Below are positions 59,461 to 63,225 of a stretch of 64,000 bases of DNA, in pieces. Position 1 is the first letter of the stretch; every line of letters begins with the position of its first letter. The position numbers were made by a program, and so were the translations under genes. Origin of the DNA: Ctenosaura bakeri (lineage: Eukaryota > Chordata > Lepidosauria > Squamata > Iguanidae). Location of the stretch: assembly GCA_948474755.1 (NCBI GenBank), contig CAOLHI010000019.1, positions 620,001 through 684,000 of the forward strand, read 5' to 3'. The notes beneath the pieces were generated by a model, which saw only the letters and a list, made by a program, of their open reading frames with translations, was not told where the DNA came from and made no database searches.

Positions 59461-59676
59461 TCCTTTCCCTAACAGATTAATATGGCTTCTTGTGATGGAA
59501 AATGTCCCTCTGCCACAATCTTTAATGTCAATATTGATAGCCATTTAAGATTCTGTAAATGCTGTCGTGAAAACGGAGTGCAGAATCTAACTGTGCCACT
59601 CTATTGCTCAGGAAATGGCACTGAAATTATGTATGTGATCCAGGAGCCTACAGATTGTTCATGTCAGTGGAACTGA
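8660..59676 (+). CDS. OTOGL: Otogelin-like protein, 3' part of the gene (32 coding exons, 5' end outside the window)
   Basis: Thirty-two exons with GT-AG borders join in frame to 2179 codons and a TGA at 59674-59676. In residues of this fragment, the order is VWD3 remainder (1-134), C8 (135-226), AbfB-like trefoil (about 235-384), TIL-like module (384-450), Cys-free Ser/Thr/Pro mucin-like region (450-1300), Cys-rich linker (1301-1360), VWD4 (1360-1581), C8 (about 1575-1629), TIL (1629-1691), VWC-like modules (1691-1937), further Cys modules (1937-2087) and CTCK (2087-2179). This combination, with an AbfB trefoil between VWD3 and VWD4, is known only from otogelins (established knowledge). Otogelins are secreted glycoproteins of inner-ear acellular membranes. 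I chose OTOGL over OTOG because the exon sequences, including the CTCK end and the VWD4 region, resemble OTOGL as I remember it; the long mucin-like exon argues the other way. The exons before the first one lie upstream. Exon list: see the separate entries. Confidence 0.88.
9257..9293. repeat. (GAAT)n microsatellite
   Basis: About nine uninterrupted tetranucleotide units of GAAT in the intron between w1 and w2. No other feature is attached to it. Confidence 0.9.
10056..10407. mobile_element. GC-rich non-autonomous DNA-transposon-like element, copy 1
   Basis: GC-rich island inside AT-rich intron sequence. It shares GGATCACACGAGCAGCCT, AAGTGTGTATGGGGCCCCGG and the ATCGTGCGATGCTC segment with the copy at 47376-47788, and ends GCGAAAAGGGCC. 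Related to 14486-14912. The ORFs over it come from its GC-rich composition. Confidence 0.65.
10498..10644 (+). CDS. OTOGL: OTOGL exon w2: VWD3, central strands
   Basis: 49 codons, phase 0 to 0. Acceptor tttcttcacag, donor gtgaat. It encodes the stretch [20 protein letters not shown] followed by a Trp-Asp-Lys and IHIKI strand, the usual pattern of the VWD core before the GLCGNFD motif. It is read through from an upstream ORF, but the acceptor marks the true start. Confidence 0.9.
11340..11538 (-). mobile_element. Sauria-type SINE, minus strand
   Basis: It begins with a (TTG)n tail, then TCCTTCAAGTTATTTCCAG, GTGACATGCCCAAGGTCACC, CAAACCCTGGTCTCCAGGGT and AAACCACTACACCATGCTGA. Located in the intron between w2 and w3. 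Confidence 0.82.
11805..11924 (+). CDS. OTOGL: OTOGL exon w3: VWD3 GLCGNFD calcium-loop motif
   Basis: 40 codons, phase 0 to 0. It contains [17 protein letters not shown], the VWD hallmark (GLCGNFD with downstream Asn-Asp, Ca-binding loop), then the FGESWAIGQ ending that precedes a C8 domain. Acceptor atttcag, donor gtaagc. Confidence 0.95.
11925..14340 (+). other. Intron w3-w4, nothing recognised
   Basis: 2.4 kb of AT-rich sequence with a TTTTC-rich stretch at about 13860-13930. No exon, SINE or inverted-repeat element was recognised; the small ORFs look random. Confidence 0.5.
14341..14457 (+). CDS. OTOGL: OTOGL exon w4: start of C8 domain
   Basis: 39 codons, phase 0 to 0. Cys-rich, with [18 protein letters not shown], the KxxCxILxSDxFxxCR pattern of C8 domains that follow VWD domains. 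Acceptor ctattatcag, donor gtaagt. Confidence 0.93.
14486..14912. mobile_element. GC-rich inverted-repeat element, copy 2
   Basis: It starts GGCCCTTTTCGCATG and ends CATGTGAAAAGAGCC, which are near-perfect inverted termini of about 15 bases. The interior is GC-rich and contains GTAAGTGCACGTGGGCCCCA and ATTTTCGGCTTAAAGCTGAA, shared with the copies near 10260 and 47590. It lies in the intron between w4 and w5, close to the w4 donor. Confidence 0.75.
16576..16732 (+). CDS. OTOGL: OTOGL exon w5: C8 domain, second half
   Basis: 52 codons plus 1 nt (phase 0 to 1). It carries the [20 protein letters not shown]ys cluster and then a CCQEG turn and WRS before the next Cys, as in C8 domains of gel-forming mucins and otogelins. 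Donor gtacgt after TGT C. Confidence 0.93.
17588..17614 (+). CDS. OTOGL: OTOGL exon w6: 27-nt microexon
   Basis: Phase 1 to 1, 27 nt. It completes a Pro codon and reads YDCDYYNQ, the CxxDCxYYN motif that closes a C8/TIL unit. Acceptor tcctttcag, donor gtatgt. Too short for ORF prediction, but phase and residues fit both neighbours. Confidence 0.85.
17754..17922. mobile_element. Hairpin MITE (GCCATTTCC ... GGAAATGGC), copy 1
   Basis: Inverted halves: ATCCTATGGAATCCTGG on the left, CCAGGATTCCATAGAATGG on the right, with outer ends GCCATTTCCACACTA and TAGTGCGGAAATGGCC. Same family as 50730-50918 and 52221-52400. No coding capacity. Confidence 0.8.
18189..18206. repeat. (TG)n microsatellite
   Basis: About nine TG units in the intron between w6 and w7. 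Confidence 0.85.
18708..18875 (+). CDS. OTOGL: OTOGL exon w7: first part of AbfB-like trefoil
   Basis: 168 nt, phase 1 to 1. It reads [20 protein letters not shown] and continues to a Pro-Gly-Leu-Phe turn. Together with the next exon it forms the arabinofuranosidase-B-like beta-trefoil seen in otogelins; no enzymatic role is implied. One sequon (NIT) is present. Acceptor tcccttcag, donor gtaagt. Confidence 0.9.
20301..20579 (+). CDS. OTOGL: OTOGL exon w8: AbfB-like trefoil, main part
   Basis: 279 nt, phase 1 to 1. Trefoil-type repeats include [37 protein letters not shown] and [12 protein letters not shown], matching AbfB repeats in which aromatic and His residues recur about every 45 residues. 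Acceptor tttgtggcag, donor gtgagt. It ends SSSFSIE plus G and splices in phase to 21741 (see the finding on 20885-21056). Confidence 0.92.
20885..21056 (+). other. Exon-like ORF segment, phase-incompatible with OTOGL
   Basis: A pyrimidine-rich tract and CCCCAG precede an open stretch of about 57 codons (reading [20 protein letters not shown] and on to TPHCEG), followed by donor-like gtatgc. The segment is 172 nt, so it cannot sit between w8 and w9: both join directly in phase, and insertion would give a stop (TAA) nine codons in. It is either a chance ORF or an alternative (poison) exon. Confidence 0.3.
21741..21858 (+). CDS. OTOGL: OTOGL exon w9: Cys-rich TIL-like module
   Basis: 118 nt, phase 1 to 2. 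It reads [20 protein letters not shown] then [13 protein letters not shown], with Cys spacing of a trypsin-inhibitor-like (TIL) module. The leading AA completes a Glu codon with the last G of the 20301-20579 exon. Acceptor tgtttcttag, donor gtgagt. Confidence 0.9.
21859..24048 (+). other. Intron w9-w10, only a microsatellite recognised
   Basis: 2.2 kb without a recognised exon. It contains the compound (TC)n(TG)n microsatellite at 23378-23416 and a short CA-rich run near 23730-23748. Confidence 0.5.
23378..23416. repeat. Compound (TC)n(TG)n microsatellite
   Basis: An uninterrupted TC run passes directly into a TG run of about eleven units. Confidence 0.9.
24049..24128 (+). CDS. OTOGL: OTOGL exon w10: end of TIL module
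   Basis: 80 nt, phase 2 to 1. It reads [20 protein letters not shown] then CVYPEDC, the classic TIL ending (CxxGxxxD ... CVxxxDC). The final Cys codon is split over the intron and completed by GC at the start of the mucin-like exon. Acceptor with a long poly-T tract, donor gtaagt. Confidence 0.92.
24813..24871. repeat. (TAG)n/(TAA)n trinucleotide microsatellite next to the mucin-like exon
   Basis: A TAG run at 24813-24832 is followed by about thirteen TAA units ending 15 bases before the w11 acceptor. Only a short pyrimidine stretch (tccattttt) remains between it and the AG. It happens to be open in the exon's frame, so the longest ORF overshoots the exon. Confidence 0.92.
24887..27438 (+). 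CDS. OTOGL: OTOGL exon w11: giant mucin-like Ser/Thr/Pro-rich exon
   Basis: 2552 nt, phase 1 to 0, one unbroken frame of about 850 residues dominated by Ser, Thr and Pro. Between its first split Cys and the Cys of the final TECM there is no cysteine. Eight N-glycosylation sequons are visible (NLT, NTS, NVT, NIS, NIT, NAT, NQT, NVT), and dense O-glycosylation is expected. It has no obvious tandem repeat, unlike PTS regions of gel-forming mucins. Acceptor taatgcag, donor gtgaga after ATG. The frame also stays open upstream and downstream of the splice sites, but the split Cys before and the [10 protein letters not shown] continuation after fix the borders. Such a region is well known in OTOG; in OTOGL it is unexpected. 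Confidence 0.88.
27474..27940. mobile_element. Pogo/Tigger-like MITE, copy 1
   Basis: It begins CAGTGGCCCCTCCACATTGG and ends GTGTGGAGGGAGGACTG, inverted termini, with TA duplicated on both sides (27472-27473 and 27941-27942), as in the Tc1/mariner-pogo superfamily. It starts 35 bases after the donor of the mucin-like exon. Interior shared with 40900-41422 (for example ACCTGACCAATCAG and CTCACCCAAAAGGAA). Confidence 0.82.
28360..28537 (+). CDS. OTOGL: OTOGL exon w12: Cys-rich linker before VWD4
   Basis: 178 nt, phase 0 to 1. It reads [15 protein letters not shown], then MNCHKN and CGFRG, and ends [10 protein letters not shown], a VWC-like module just before VWD4. An ATG at 28351 lies in the intron and is not a start. 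Acceptor ccatggaacag, donor gtaagt. Confidence 0.9.
28954..29357. mobile_element. GC-rich inverted-repeat element, related copy
   Basis: It begins GGCCCTTTGCACACGG and ends TTGTGAGGAAATGGCC, resembling the termini of 14486-14912 and 47376-47788, with a different GC-rich interior. Located in the intron between w12 and w13. Confidence 0.6.
29358..30763 (+). other. Rest of intron w12-w13, AT-rich, nothing recognised
   Basis: Poly-C and poly-T runs near 29480-29515 are followed by very AT-rich sequence to about 29840. No coding exon or known element was recognised. Confidence 0.5.
30764..30906 (+). CDS. OTOGL: OTOGL exon w13: start of VWD4
   Basis: 143 nt, phase 1 to 0. It reads [20 protein letters not shown] and then ASYILVKLP and HIEKCPANQ: the VWD opening (ITFDG) with its first Cys pair. 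Acceptor tttcctag, donor gtagga. Confidence 0.92.
31456..31479 (+). CDS. OTOGL: OTOGL exon w14: 24-nt microexon in VWD4
   Basis: Eight codons, SANSIRKL, phase 0 to 0. Acceptor atttttcag, donor gtgagt. It sits in the loop between the ECxxNQ strand and the LCFRKL strand. Its length is a multiple of three, so skipping it would leave the frame intact. Confidence 0.75.
31589..31681 (+). CDS. OTOGL: OTOGL exon w15: VWD4 strands
   Basis: 31 codons, phase 0 to 0. It reads [20 protein letters not shown], with one sequon (NVT). Acceptor cattcaag, donor gtgagt. Confidence 0.9.
32091..32280 (+). CDS. OTOGL: OTOGL exon w16: VWD4 core up to GLCG
   Basis: 190 nt, phase 0 to 1. It contains the hydrophobic strand [16 protein letters not shown] and ends in TEGLCG, the first half of the VWD GLCGxC motif that is completed by the next exon. 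Acceptor tttattttag, donor gtgaga. Confidence 0.93.
33505..33719 (+). CDS. OTOGL: OTOGL exon w17: VWD4 GLCGVCN motif and start of C8
   Basis: 215 nt, phase 1 to 0. It completes [18 protein letters not shown], then [13 protein letters not shown] and a Cys-rich start of C8 (CTEDNCTYC). The sequons NRT and NCT are present. Acceptor atgttaag is weak because the pyrimidine tract is interrupted, but the phase is exact. Donor gtaagt. Confidence 0.92.
34562..34785 (-). mobile_element. Sauria-type SINE, minus strand, with long (TTG)n tail
   Basis: A 39-base TTG run (34562-34600) is the reverse complement of the (CAA)n tail. Then follow GTGCCTTCAAGTTGTTTTTG, CATGCCCAAGTTCACCCAGT, GGGTTTCCATGGCTGAGCAG and AAACACTACACCATACTGTC. 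The long uninterrupted tail suggests a fairly young insertion or tail expansion. Confidence 0.88.
34899..35040 (+). CDS. OTOGL: OTOGL exon w18: second C8 domain
   Basis: 142 nt, phase 0 to 1. It reads [20 protein letters not shown], then [20 protein letters not shown] and RTPDYC, a standard C8 second half. One sequon (NNT). Acceptor tttaatctag, donor gtaagt. Confidence 0.93.
35041..36849 (+). other. Intron w18-w19, nothing recognised
   Basis: 1.8 kb without recognised exons or elements. Small ORFs on both strands lack splice-compatible, conserved-looking content. Confidence 0.45.
36850..37035 (+). CDS. OTOGL: OTOGL exon w19: TIL domain after VWD4
   Basis: 186 nt, phase 1 to 1. It reads [20 protein letters not shown], then a Cys series ending CIPEEKC: a complete TIL module with ten Cys. 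Acceptor gacctgtag, donor gtgagt. Confidence 0.93.
38077..38289 (+). CDS. OTOGL: OTOGL exon w20: VWC-like module 1
   Basis: 213 nt, phase 1 to 1. It reads [20 protein letters not shown], then a Cys-Pro-rich half ending [11 protein letters not shown] second GT four bases downstream (gtaata) would give phase 2 and is excluded by the next exon. Acceptor atccatag, donor gtaggt. Confidence 0.92.
38666..39421. mobile_element. hAT-like non-autonomous element rich in ACTTGA repeats
   Basis: Termini CAGTGATGTAGACTT and AATACATCATTG are inverted. The flanking octamers ccgctagg (38658-38665) and cctccagg (39422-39429) match at six of eight bases, fitting an old hAT 8-bp target duplication. Inside each end the hexamer ACTTGA recurs (near 38705-38765 and 39315-39395). 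Confidence 0.6.
39683..39700. repeat. (GAAA)n short microsatellite
   Basis: About four GAAA units in the intron between w20 and w21. Confidence 0.8.
40147..40251 (+). CDS. OTOGL: OTOGL exon w21: VWC-like module 2
   Basis: 105 nt, phase 1 to 1. It reads [20 protein letters not shown] and ends HSCCPQYRC, a half-VWC unit with the CCPxYxC signature. Acceptor atttttag, donor gtaagt. Confidence 0.92.
40365..40472 (+). CDS. OTOGL: OTOGL exon w22: VWC-like module 3
   Basis: 108 nt, phase 1 to 1. It reads [20 protein letters not shown] and ends [10 protein letters not shown]. Only 113 nt of intron separate it from the previous exon. Acceptor tatattcag, donor gtaagg. Confidence 0.92.
40801..41988. 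repeat. Large inverted duplication (arms about 275 bases)
   Basis: The left arm 40801-41073 reappears inverted at about 41713-41988 with few mismatches. The arms contain one end of a pogo-like element plus about 95 bases of sequence outside it (TAAGCCTATGGCCACCTGAC on the left, GTCAGGTGGCCATAGGCTTA on the right). The loop is about 640 bases. Confidence 0.85.
40900..41422. mobile_element. Pogo/Tigger-like MITE, copy 2
   Basis: CAGTCGCCCCTCCACATTGG starts after TA (40898-40899); the other end GAGAGAAGACTG is followed by TA (41423-41424). The interior resembles 27474-27940. Its left half is duplicated in inverted orientation at 41713-41890, where GAGGGGCGACTG is again followed by TA. Confidence 0.8.
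42102..42551. mobile_element. Pogo/Tigger-like MITE, copy 3 (diverged)
   Basis: Starts after TA with CATTTGACCCTCCATATTC and ends AATGTGGAGGGCCAACTG, whose reverse complement CAGTTGGCCCTCCACATT matches the family terminus. The right target dinucleotide is CA, so one side has mutated. Confidence 0.7.
42961..43062 (+). CDS. OTOGL: OTOGL exon w23: VWC-like module 4
   Basis: 102 nt, phase 1 to 1. It reads [20 protein letters not shown] and ends HYCCPHYHC. It follows a 2.5-kb intron loaded with pogo-like elements. Acceptor tctcttgcag, donor gtatgg. Confidence 0.92.
43930..44985 (-). mobile_element. Decayed L2/CR1-type LINE fragment, minus strand
   Basis: On the minus strand, a frame within 44502-44798 reads [17 protein letters not shown] and later [15 protein letters not shown], resembling the C-terminal part of non-LTR reverse transcriptases. 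On the + strand TATTTATATCCTGCCTTTCT, CCTTATAGGGCTTTATAGGT and AACCAGCACTTTGAATTG are typical of a common reptile LINE-derived repeat. A (TTG)n run at 43932-43961 lies at its 3' end. Non-functional. Confidence 0.65.
45559..45663 (+). CDS. OTOGL: OTOGL exon w24: VWC-like module 5
   Basis: 105 nt, phase 1 to 1. It reads [20 protein letters not shown] and ends GQCCPDWTC, with one sequon (NCS). Acceptor cttcctgtag, donor gtatct. Confidence 0.92.
45788..45828 (+). CDS. OTOGL: OTOGL exon w25: 41-nt exon
   Basis: Phase 1 to 0. It reads [14 protein letters not shown], the start of a short Cys module that is completed by 46736-46799. Acceptor ctttgtgcag, donor gtaaga. One sequon (NLT). Confidence 0.85.
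45932..46171. mobile_element. Pogo/Tigger-like MITE, copy 4 (short)
   Basis: CAGTCCTCCTTCCACATTTA starts after TA (45930-45931), GTGAAGAGTCCACTG ends before TA (46172-46173). The right end has the sequence AATTTTTGCGAAAGTG, the inverse of AACCTTCACAAATTTG on the left. Confidence 0.75.
46329..46357. repeat. (TG)n microsatellite
   Basis: About fourteen TG units in the intron between w25 and w26. Confidence 0.9.
46736..46799 (+). CDS. OTOGL: OTOGL exon w26: second half of the short Cys module
   Basis: 64 nt, phase 0 to 1. It reads [20 protein letters not shown] plus Cys, continuing ACKL of the previous exon. One sequon (NVS). Acceptor atattgcag, donor gtatgt. Confidence 0.87.
47376..47788. mobile_element. 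GC-rich inverted-repeat element, copy 3
   Basis: It starts GGCCCTTTCTGCACCTTACC and ends CATGCAAAAATGGCC. The interior GGGGATCACGCGAGCAGCC and GTAAGTGCATGTGGGGCCCC match the 10056-10407 copy closely. The overlapping ORFs on both strands are compositional. Confidence 0.7.
47949..48127 (+). CDS. OTOGL: OTOGL exon w27: Cys module
   Basis: 179 nt, phase 1 to 0. It reads [20 protein letters not shown], then CYTAKC and [13 protein letters not shown], resembling the C-terminal D4-CTCK spacer of VWF-type proteins. Acceptor tgcattag, donor gtaagt. Confidence 0.92.
48256..48392 (-). mobile_element. Partial Sauria-type SINE, minus strand
   Basis: Contains GTTGCCTTTGCCTTTCTCTG, CTAAGGTCACCCAGTGGTTT and AAACCACTACACCATCATGG, the reverse complement of body and head. 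The 3' tail part is missing. Confidence 0.7.
49213..49317 (+). CDS. OTOGL: OTOGL exon w28: Cys module
   Basis: 35 codons, phase 0 to 0. It reads [20 protein letters not shown] and ends with GTLVIYE. Sequons NVS and NGT. Acceptor atttaacag, donor gtaagt. Confidence 0.9.
49609..50240. mobile_element. hAT (Charlie-like) non-autonomous element
   Basis: Inverted termini CAGCTGTTCTTAACC and GGCTTAAGAACCTCTG, flanked by octamers gcttagac (49601-49608) and tcttagac (50241-50248), a 7/8 match to an 8-bp target duplication. Near the ends, ACCATGGATCTC and CAGACCATGG also mirror each other. No transposase frame is left. Confidence 0.78.
50730..50918. mobile_element. Hairpin MITE, copy 2 (diverged)
   Basis: GGCCATTTCCGCCCTACAC at the left and AGTGTGAAAATGGCC at the right, with CTCCTGTGGAATTCTGGGAT inside. 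It is more diverged than 52221-52400 and has an (AAAC)n run near the right end. Confidence 0.65.
51019..51138 (+). CDS. OTOGL: OTOGL exon w29: VWC-type module
   Basis: 40 codons, phase 0 to 0. It reads [20 protein letters not shown] and ends [11 protein letters not shown], a VWC signature (G-x-x-W-x-x-x-C ... CPP). One sequon (NET). Acceptor cttttcag, donor gtttgt, which is weaker than its neighbours. Confidence 0.92.
51139..52220 (+). other. First part of intron w29-w30, nothing recognised
   Basis: About 1.1 kb without exon or recognised element. Confidence 0.45.
52221..52400. mobile_element. Hairpin MITE, copy 3: near-perfect palindrome
   Basis: 180 bases in which the left half (GGCCATTTCC ... 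CTAAACTGCAAAG region) is almost the exact reverse complement of the right half, meeting at GGGAGGGCCAGCTGGCCTCTCCC. The outer ends are GGCCATTTCCACAGTAGACT and AGTCTACTGCAGAAATGGCC. Confidence 0.9.
53065..53110 (+). CDS. OTOGL: OTOGL exon w30: 46-nt exon ending a VWC module
   Basis: Phase 0 to 1. It reads [16 protein letters not shown], where GCCxxC leads into the CTCK domain. The final Cys codon is split and completed by GC at 57802. Acceptor atttttctag, donor gtaagt. Confidence 0.88.
53111..57801 (+). other. Large intron w30-w31
   Basis: 4.7 kb. Contains a poly-A run at 54379-54395, a TTTA/TCTA microsatellite at 54788-54835, and a dispersed-repeat fragment near 55999-56085 (GTTGGACTGTGGTTCC). 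The ORFs at 54451-54772 and 55934-56418 have no splice-compatible, Cys-rich content and are not called as exons. Confidence 0.55.
54788..54835. repeat. (TTTA)n/(TCTA)n compound microsatellite
   Basis: TTTA units followed by TCTA and TTTA units, imperfect, about 48 bases. Confidence 0.85.
57802..57881 (+). CDS. OTOGL: OTOGL exon w31: start of CTCK cystine knot
   Basis: 80 nt, phase 1 to 0. It reads [20 protein letters not shown] plus CISQSP, the opening strand of a C-terminal cystine knot. A 4.7-kb intron precedes it; I saw no other in-phase coding exon there. Acceptor tttcatcag, donor gtaagt. Confidence 0.9.
58027..58315. mobile_element. Inverted-repeat element of uncertain family
   Basis: AGCACCTTTAAGACCAAG and AAGCTTTCATGGATATAAAT on the left recur inverted as GGTTTATATCCATGAAAGCT and CTTAAAGATGCTGCTACCTT on the right. 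Could be two opposite copies of one short repeat or a MITE. Confidence 0.55.
59410..59463. repeat. (TTTC)n microsatellite in the last-intron polypyrimidine tract
   Basis: About thirteen CTTT units directly before ctttccctaacag, the acceptor of the terminal exon at 59476. Confidence 0.93.
59476..59676 (+). CDS. OTOGL: OTOGL exon w32: terminal coding exon, CTCK and stop
   Basis: 66 codons plus TGA at 59674-59676. It reads [20 protein letters not shown], then RFCKCCRE and finally DCSCQWN. The GxC ring motif (CDGKC), the paired CKCC and the terminal CxC are the CTCK cysteines, which in VWF and mucins form the dimerisation knot. The first in-exon ATG is not a start: the exon begins with ATT-AAT at the splice acceptor. 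The acceptor tract is a (TTTC)n microsatellite. Confidence 0.95.
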   Translation: MNMASCDGKCPSATIFNVNIDSHLRFCKCCRENGVQNLTVPLYCSGNGTEIMYVIQEPTDCSCQWN

Positions 59677-60830
59677 AAATTACATGGATATCACAGACAA
59701 CTGTGTTCAAATGGGATTACATGTTTATTACTGTATTCAGATTTTATAACCAGTGTATTAATATATGCATATTTCTTATGTTTCAAACATATTCAGAAAT
59801 TTATACGTATTTTTGAATATCACCTTTAAAAAGGTACACGATGTCATATAGTCAACAGTTAATTAATCTTTCAGTAGTCTATTTATGGCAGATTTGTGAA
59901 TTAACCAGTTCATAGTAAAGCAATCTTAATCATATATATTTGCTCCAGAGTTGTTACATCCCAAATCCCTTCTTGCAGCTTGTTAGAACTGCCATGTGCA
60001 TCACACCTTTTTGTTTAAAGTAAAACCCACAGTTCAGTGTAATGTTCTGTGGTATTTTATTGATTATTTTAAAAATCCATGACACACCAGTATTGTTTTT
60101 ATGGTGTGTGTGTTTGTAACTTTCAGAATGCTTTACATCTTTGTATTCCTTCTGAGCAATGCTGTATATTTAGGAACTTTTAATTAACATCCATTAACAC
60201 TGTTTTACATTTACAAGTTTTATTTTAACAGTGAGATAATTTTTATATAAGTTCCTTCAGTAAAATGGTAACATAAAATACCGCAGTTGGGATCCTGCAT
60301 CAAACATTTAGCCACATTAGCTCCTCTTTAACTCCTCATCCAACCTCTGGTATCGTCCTTAAAAGTCAGTCAGCCATTTGGAGTGATGGAGGTCTGTTCT
60401 GCAAAATGATGTAACCACACCCCTCCTACCCTACTTGTGCTCTTTGCAGTGTTGCTCACTGGTGAGATAGGGTTGGTGACATCATCCTGCAGTGCCTCAC
60501 TCACCAGCAGAACAGATATCTGTCTCTCCAAAGGGGTGATTGGCTTTTAAGGTGGATTTCAGGATCATTTGTGATTGTGGGAATAGTGCCATGATTGCAA
60601 ATGAGAATGCGAAGCAGTTACAATGTCCTAAGTAACTTAAGACTTTGCAACCGACAGAATGCCAGCCTAGGAGCTTACTATATTTCTAATAAAGAAGAAA
60701 ATGCACCTTTATTTTGGGGAGAGGGTATTTTTATGAGTTTAATCATTTTATTATATCTATATATATATGATGAAAATATGTGATAACTGTTGTTGTACAC
60801 AGTTGTTTTGCAATAAACTCAGTGGAAATC
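59677..60830 (+). other. OTOGL: Probable 3' UTR of OTOGL with candidate poly(A) signals
   Basis: AT-rich non-coding sequence after the stop. AATAAA hexamers lie at 60688-60693, 60812-60817 and 60894-60899. The second is a reasonable main candidate, being followed by a TG-containing stretch, but no transcript end can be read from the sequence. The 60595-60783 ORF inside looks random. Confidence 0.45.
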
Positions 60831-61219
60831 TGGCATAATGCATATTATATTGCATGCTACCCATACTAGCAGTAATATCAGGAGGAATAATACAATAAAA
60901 TCTCTTGTAATTAACAAAATCAAACTGTTCTTCATAAGTAGAACCTGATAGATTTTAACAGAAAGCTTGCGAACAAGCAATTCTCATACAAAATGTTAGT
61001 ACAGGCATATGAAAGAGCTGTGTCTTATTGCAAAATGTATATCTGCACTGATAGTTACTTTGAGGCTGGAAGCTTATTGGGTCAGATTATGTGAAGATAC
61101 AGCTTGTACAAAATCATACATGTTCTTCTCAGACACAAATTTGCTAGTGTAAGCCCATCTTGTGAAACGTGGCACATTGTTGAGCTGGTAATCTGGTAAT
61201 CTGTTATTTCTGAACAATA

Positions 61220-61254
<35 letters not shown>
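61220..61254. repeat. (AAAT)n microsatellite
   Basis: About nine AAAT units. Confidence 0.9.
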
Positions 61255-63225
61255 GAAAATAAATATGTTTTTAAAGTTGCTGTACATTATTGGCGTATTA
61301 AGCTTTTGCAACCATAAGTCTTACTTACTGTACTTGCATTGGGAGTGAGAAATGGATTTACAAGAATATTAGCATCCTTCAGAATAGGTTTATTATTTTC
61401 ATTTTCCAAGTGTGCCTTTATATTTTTGGATTTGTCAGGATTTTGTGACATTCTTTGGGGACAAAATACACCTTGCATGCAAGCGTGTGTACTTGAATGG
61501 CTTTTGTCATTGCCATTGACACAAGGTCCTACCTTGGTCTCATTGTGGTGTGGAGGTGACTCCCTCAAAGTTATGTCAGTAGAGTGGAAGCTCCAGCTGG
61601 TTCAGCCAAGTTCACAAGACTTCAGATCCAGCCTAGGGGCAAAACATTGTCTACAATCGTAGACTAATCCAGCTAAGTACAGAGAGAAGGCTACCAAGTG
61701 ATGAATTGACCATATCAACTATGAACATAACAACAACCTGCACTGGTAAAGGGATTATCTGCTCTGAGTAGTTCATGGATCTTCAGGGTATTCAAAGTAA
61801 CAGCAAAAAACCATTTCTATTCTTTTTTCCTTAAGGAAAGTGGTTTCAAGAGGGAGGTGTGTTGCAAAAAAGAAGAGGTAGCTTGATGCATTCTGGCTTC
61901 ATATTCCAAATTACCCCTCAAACTGCTTTGCATGTATTTGTTTCTGTTTAGGAAAAAGAGAGCAGCTTGGAAAGGAAGAGTGTCAGCACTGAAAAGTGAT
62001 GTGCTCACTCCTATAGCTGTCACTTTTCATACAAAAGGGGTCCTTTCAAAGCCATTTTTCTTCATGAACAGTGGAGACATGAATCTGGCTGCATCAGACA
62101 CAATTGTGTAATGTGTAATTTAGTCCTTTGTTTTAACTTTAACAGAAAAACAAAAAATCATTTAGGGAGTATCTATTTAATTAGGACAGAATTTGCTATG
62201 TCCATACAAAACTTAGTTGGTTTGTTTTTAAATGAGTGCTTCTGCTGATTACATTCTACTGGACTACTTATAAAGGCTTCACTGAGAAGCTGACAGTTGC
62301 AGACTTCTGTTGGGAGAAGATATCACATAGTTTCACTCTAGGACTTAGCCAGATGGTCAGTAAATGGACACCCTAAACAGATTTTAAGACTTATGTAATG
62401 ATCCCACTAGCAGTTGAGGCTAGAAGAGAAAAGCCTTGAAGCAAAAGGAACATAACAGCTTTCACACTTCATTAAAAAAACAAACGAATGAATAATACTG
62501 CTTATAAGGTGTTGGAATTTGGGGTATGAAGAAATGTGTAGTAATACCACTAGTAGTATTAACAAGAACAATAAATTTTATATATCTACTTATCTAAGAA
62601 TAAGTCCGGTAGAACTCAATACGAATTTCTTCTGAGTACACTTAGATAGTCAATCTAATCTAATTCCAGCCTCAAGGTAGAAAATCCACACCACAAATGC
62701 AGATAAAATATTACATCATGTAGCACAAACCCAAAATTTCATATAATTATGATAGTATGCAAAAATTAATTACAGCCACTATTGTGCTGAAACTTGATTC
62801 CCTTGAAAAGTCCTAAATTTTAATATTTGTTTCCAAAACATTTCAACACTTCTATCATTTTGCTTTCCAAAATCTTGATTCCCCAACTCATATTTGAAAT
62901 CCAAGATTAAAATCAAATTTTGAAAGAGTGTTTCTAGATAATTTCAAAGAGCAGTTATAATACATTGCAGGGGTTTGTATGACAAATGGCAATGTGTAAA
63001 TGTGTAAAGTATTTAAAGTGTAAAAATATTTTCTCCTCAAACATTCACTCTTTCCAGAGATCTTAAAACACAGACTAGACAGCCATGGATTTTCTGTGTC
63101 AAACAGTTAGGTGACAGCAGTGCTAGATAAGCTACAAGGGTGATTTCAAAATCTGATTCTATATTTCTATAATTTAAATATTTCAGACCAACACATTTTG
63201 GTAGAGTCACCCTTTCACATTATAC

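Noticed and set aside
61287..61662. 93- and 107-codon ORFs downstream as a neighbouring gene
   Set aside because: No recognised domain or splice evidence; probably chance.
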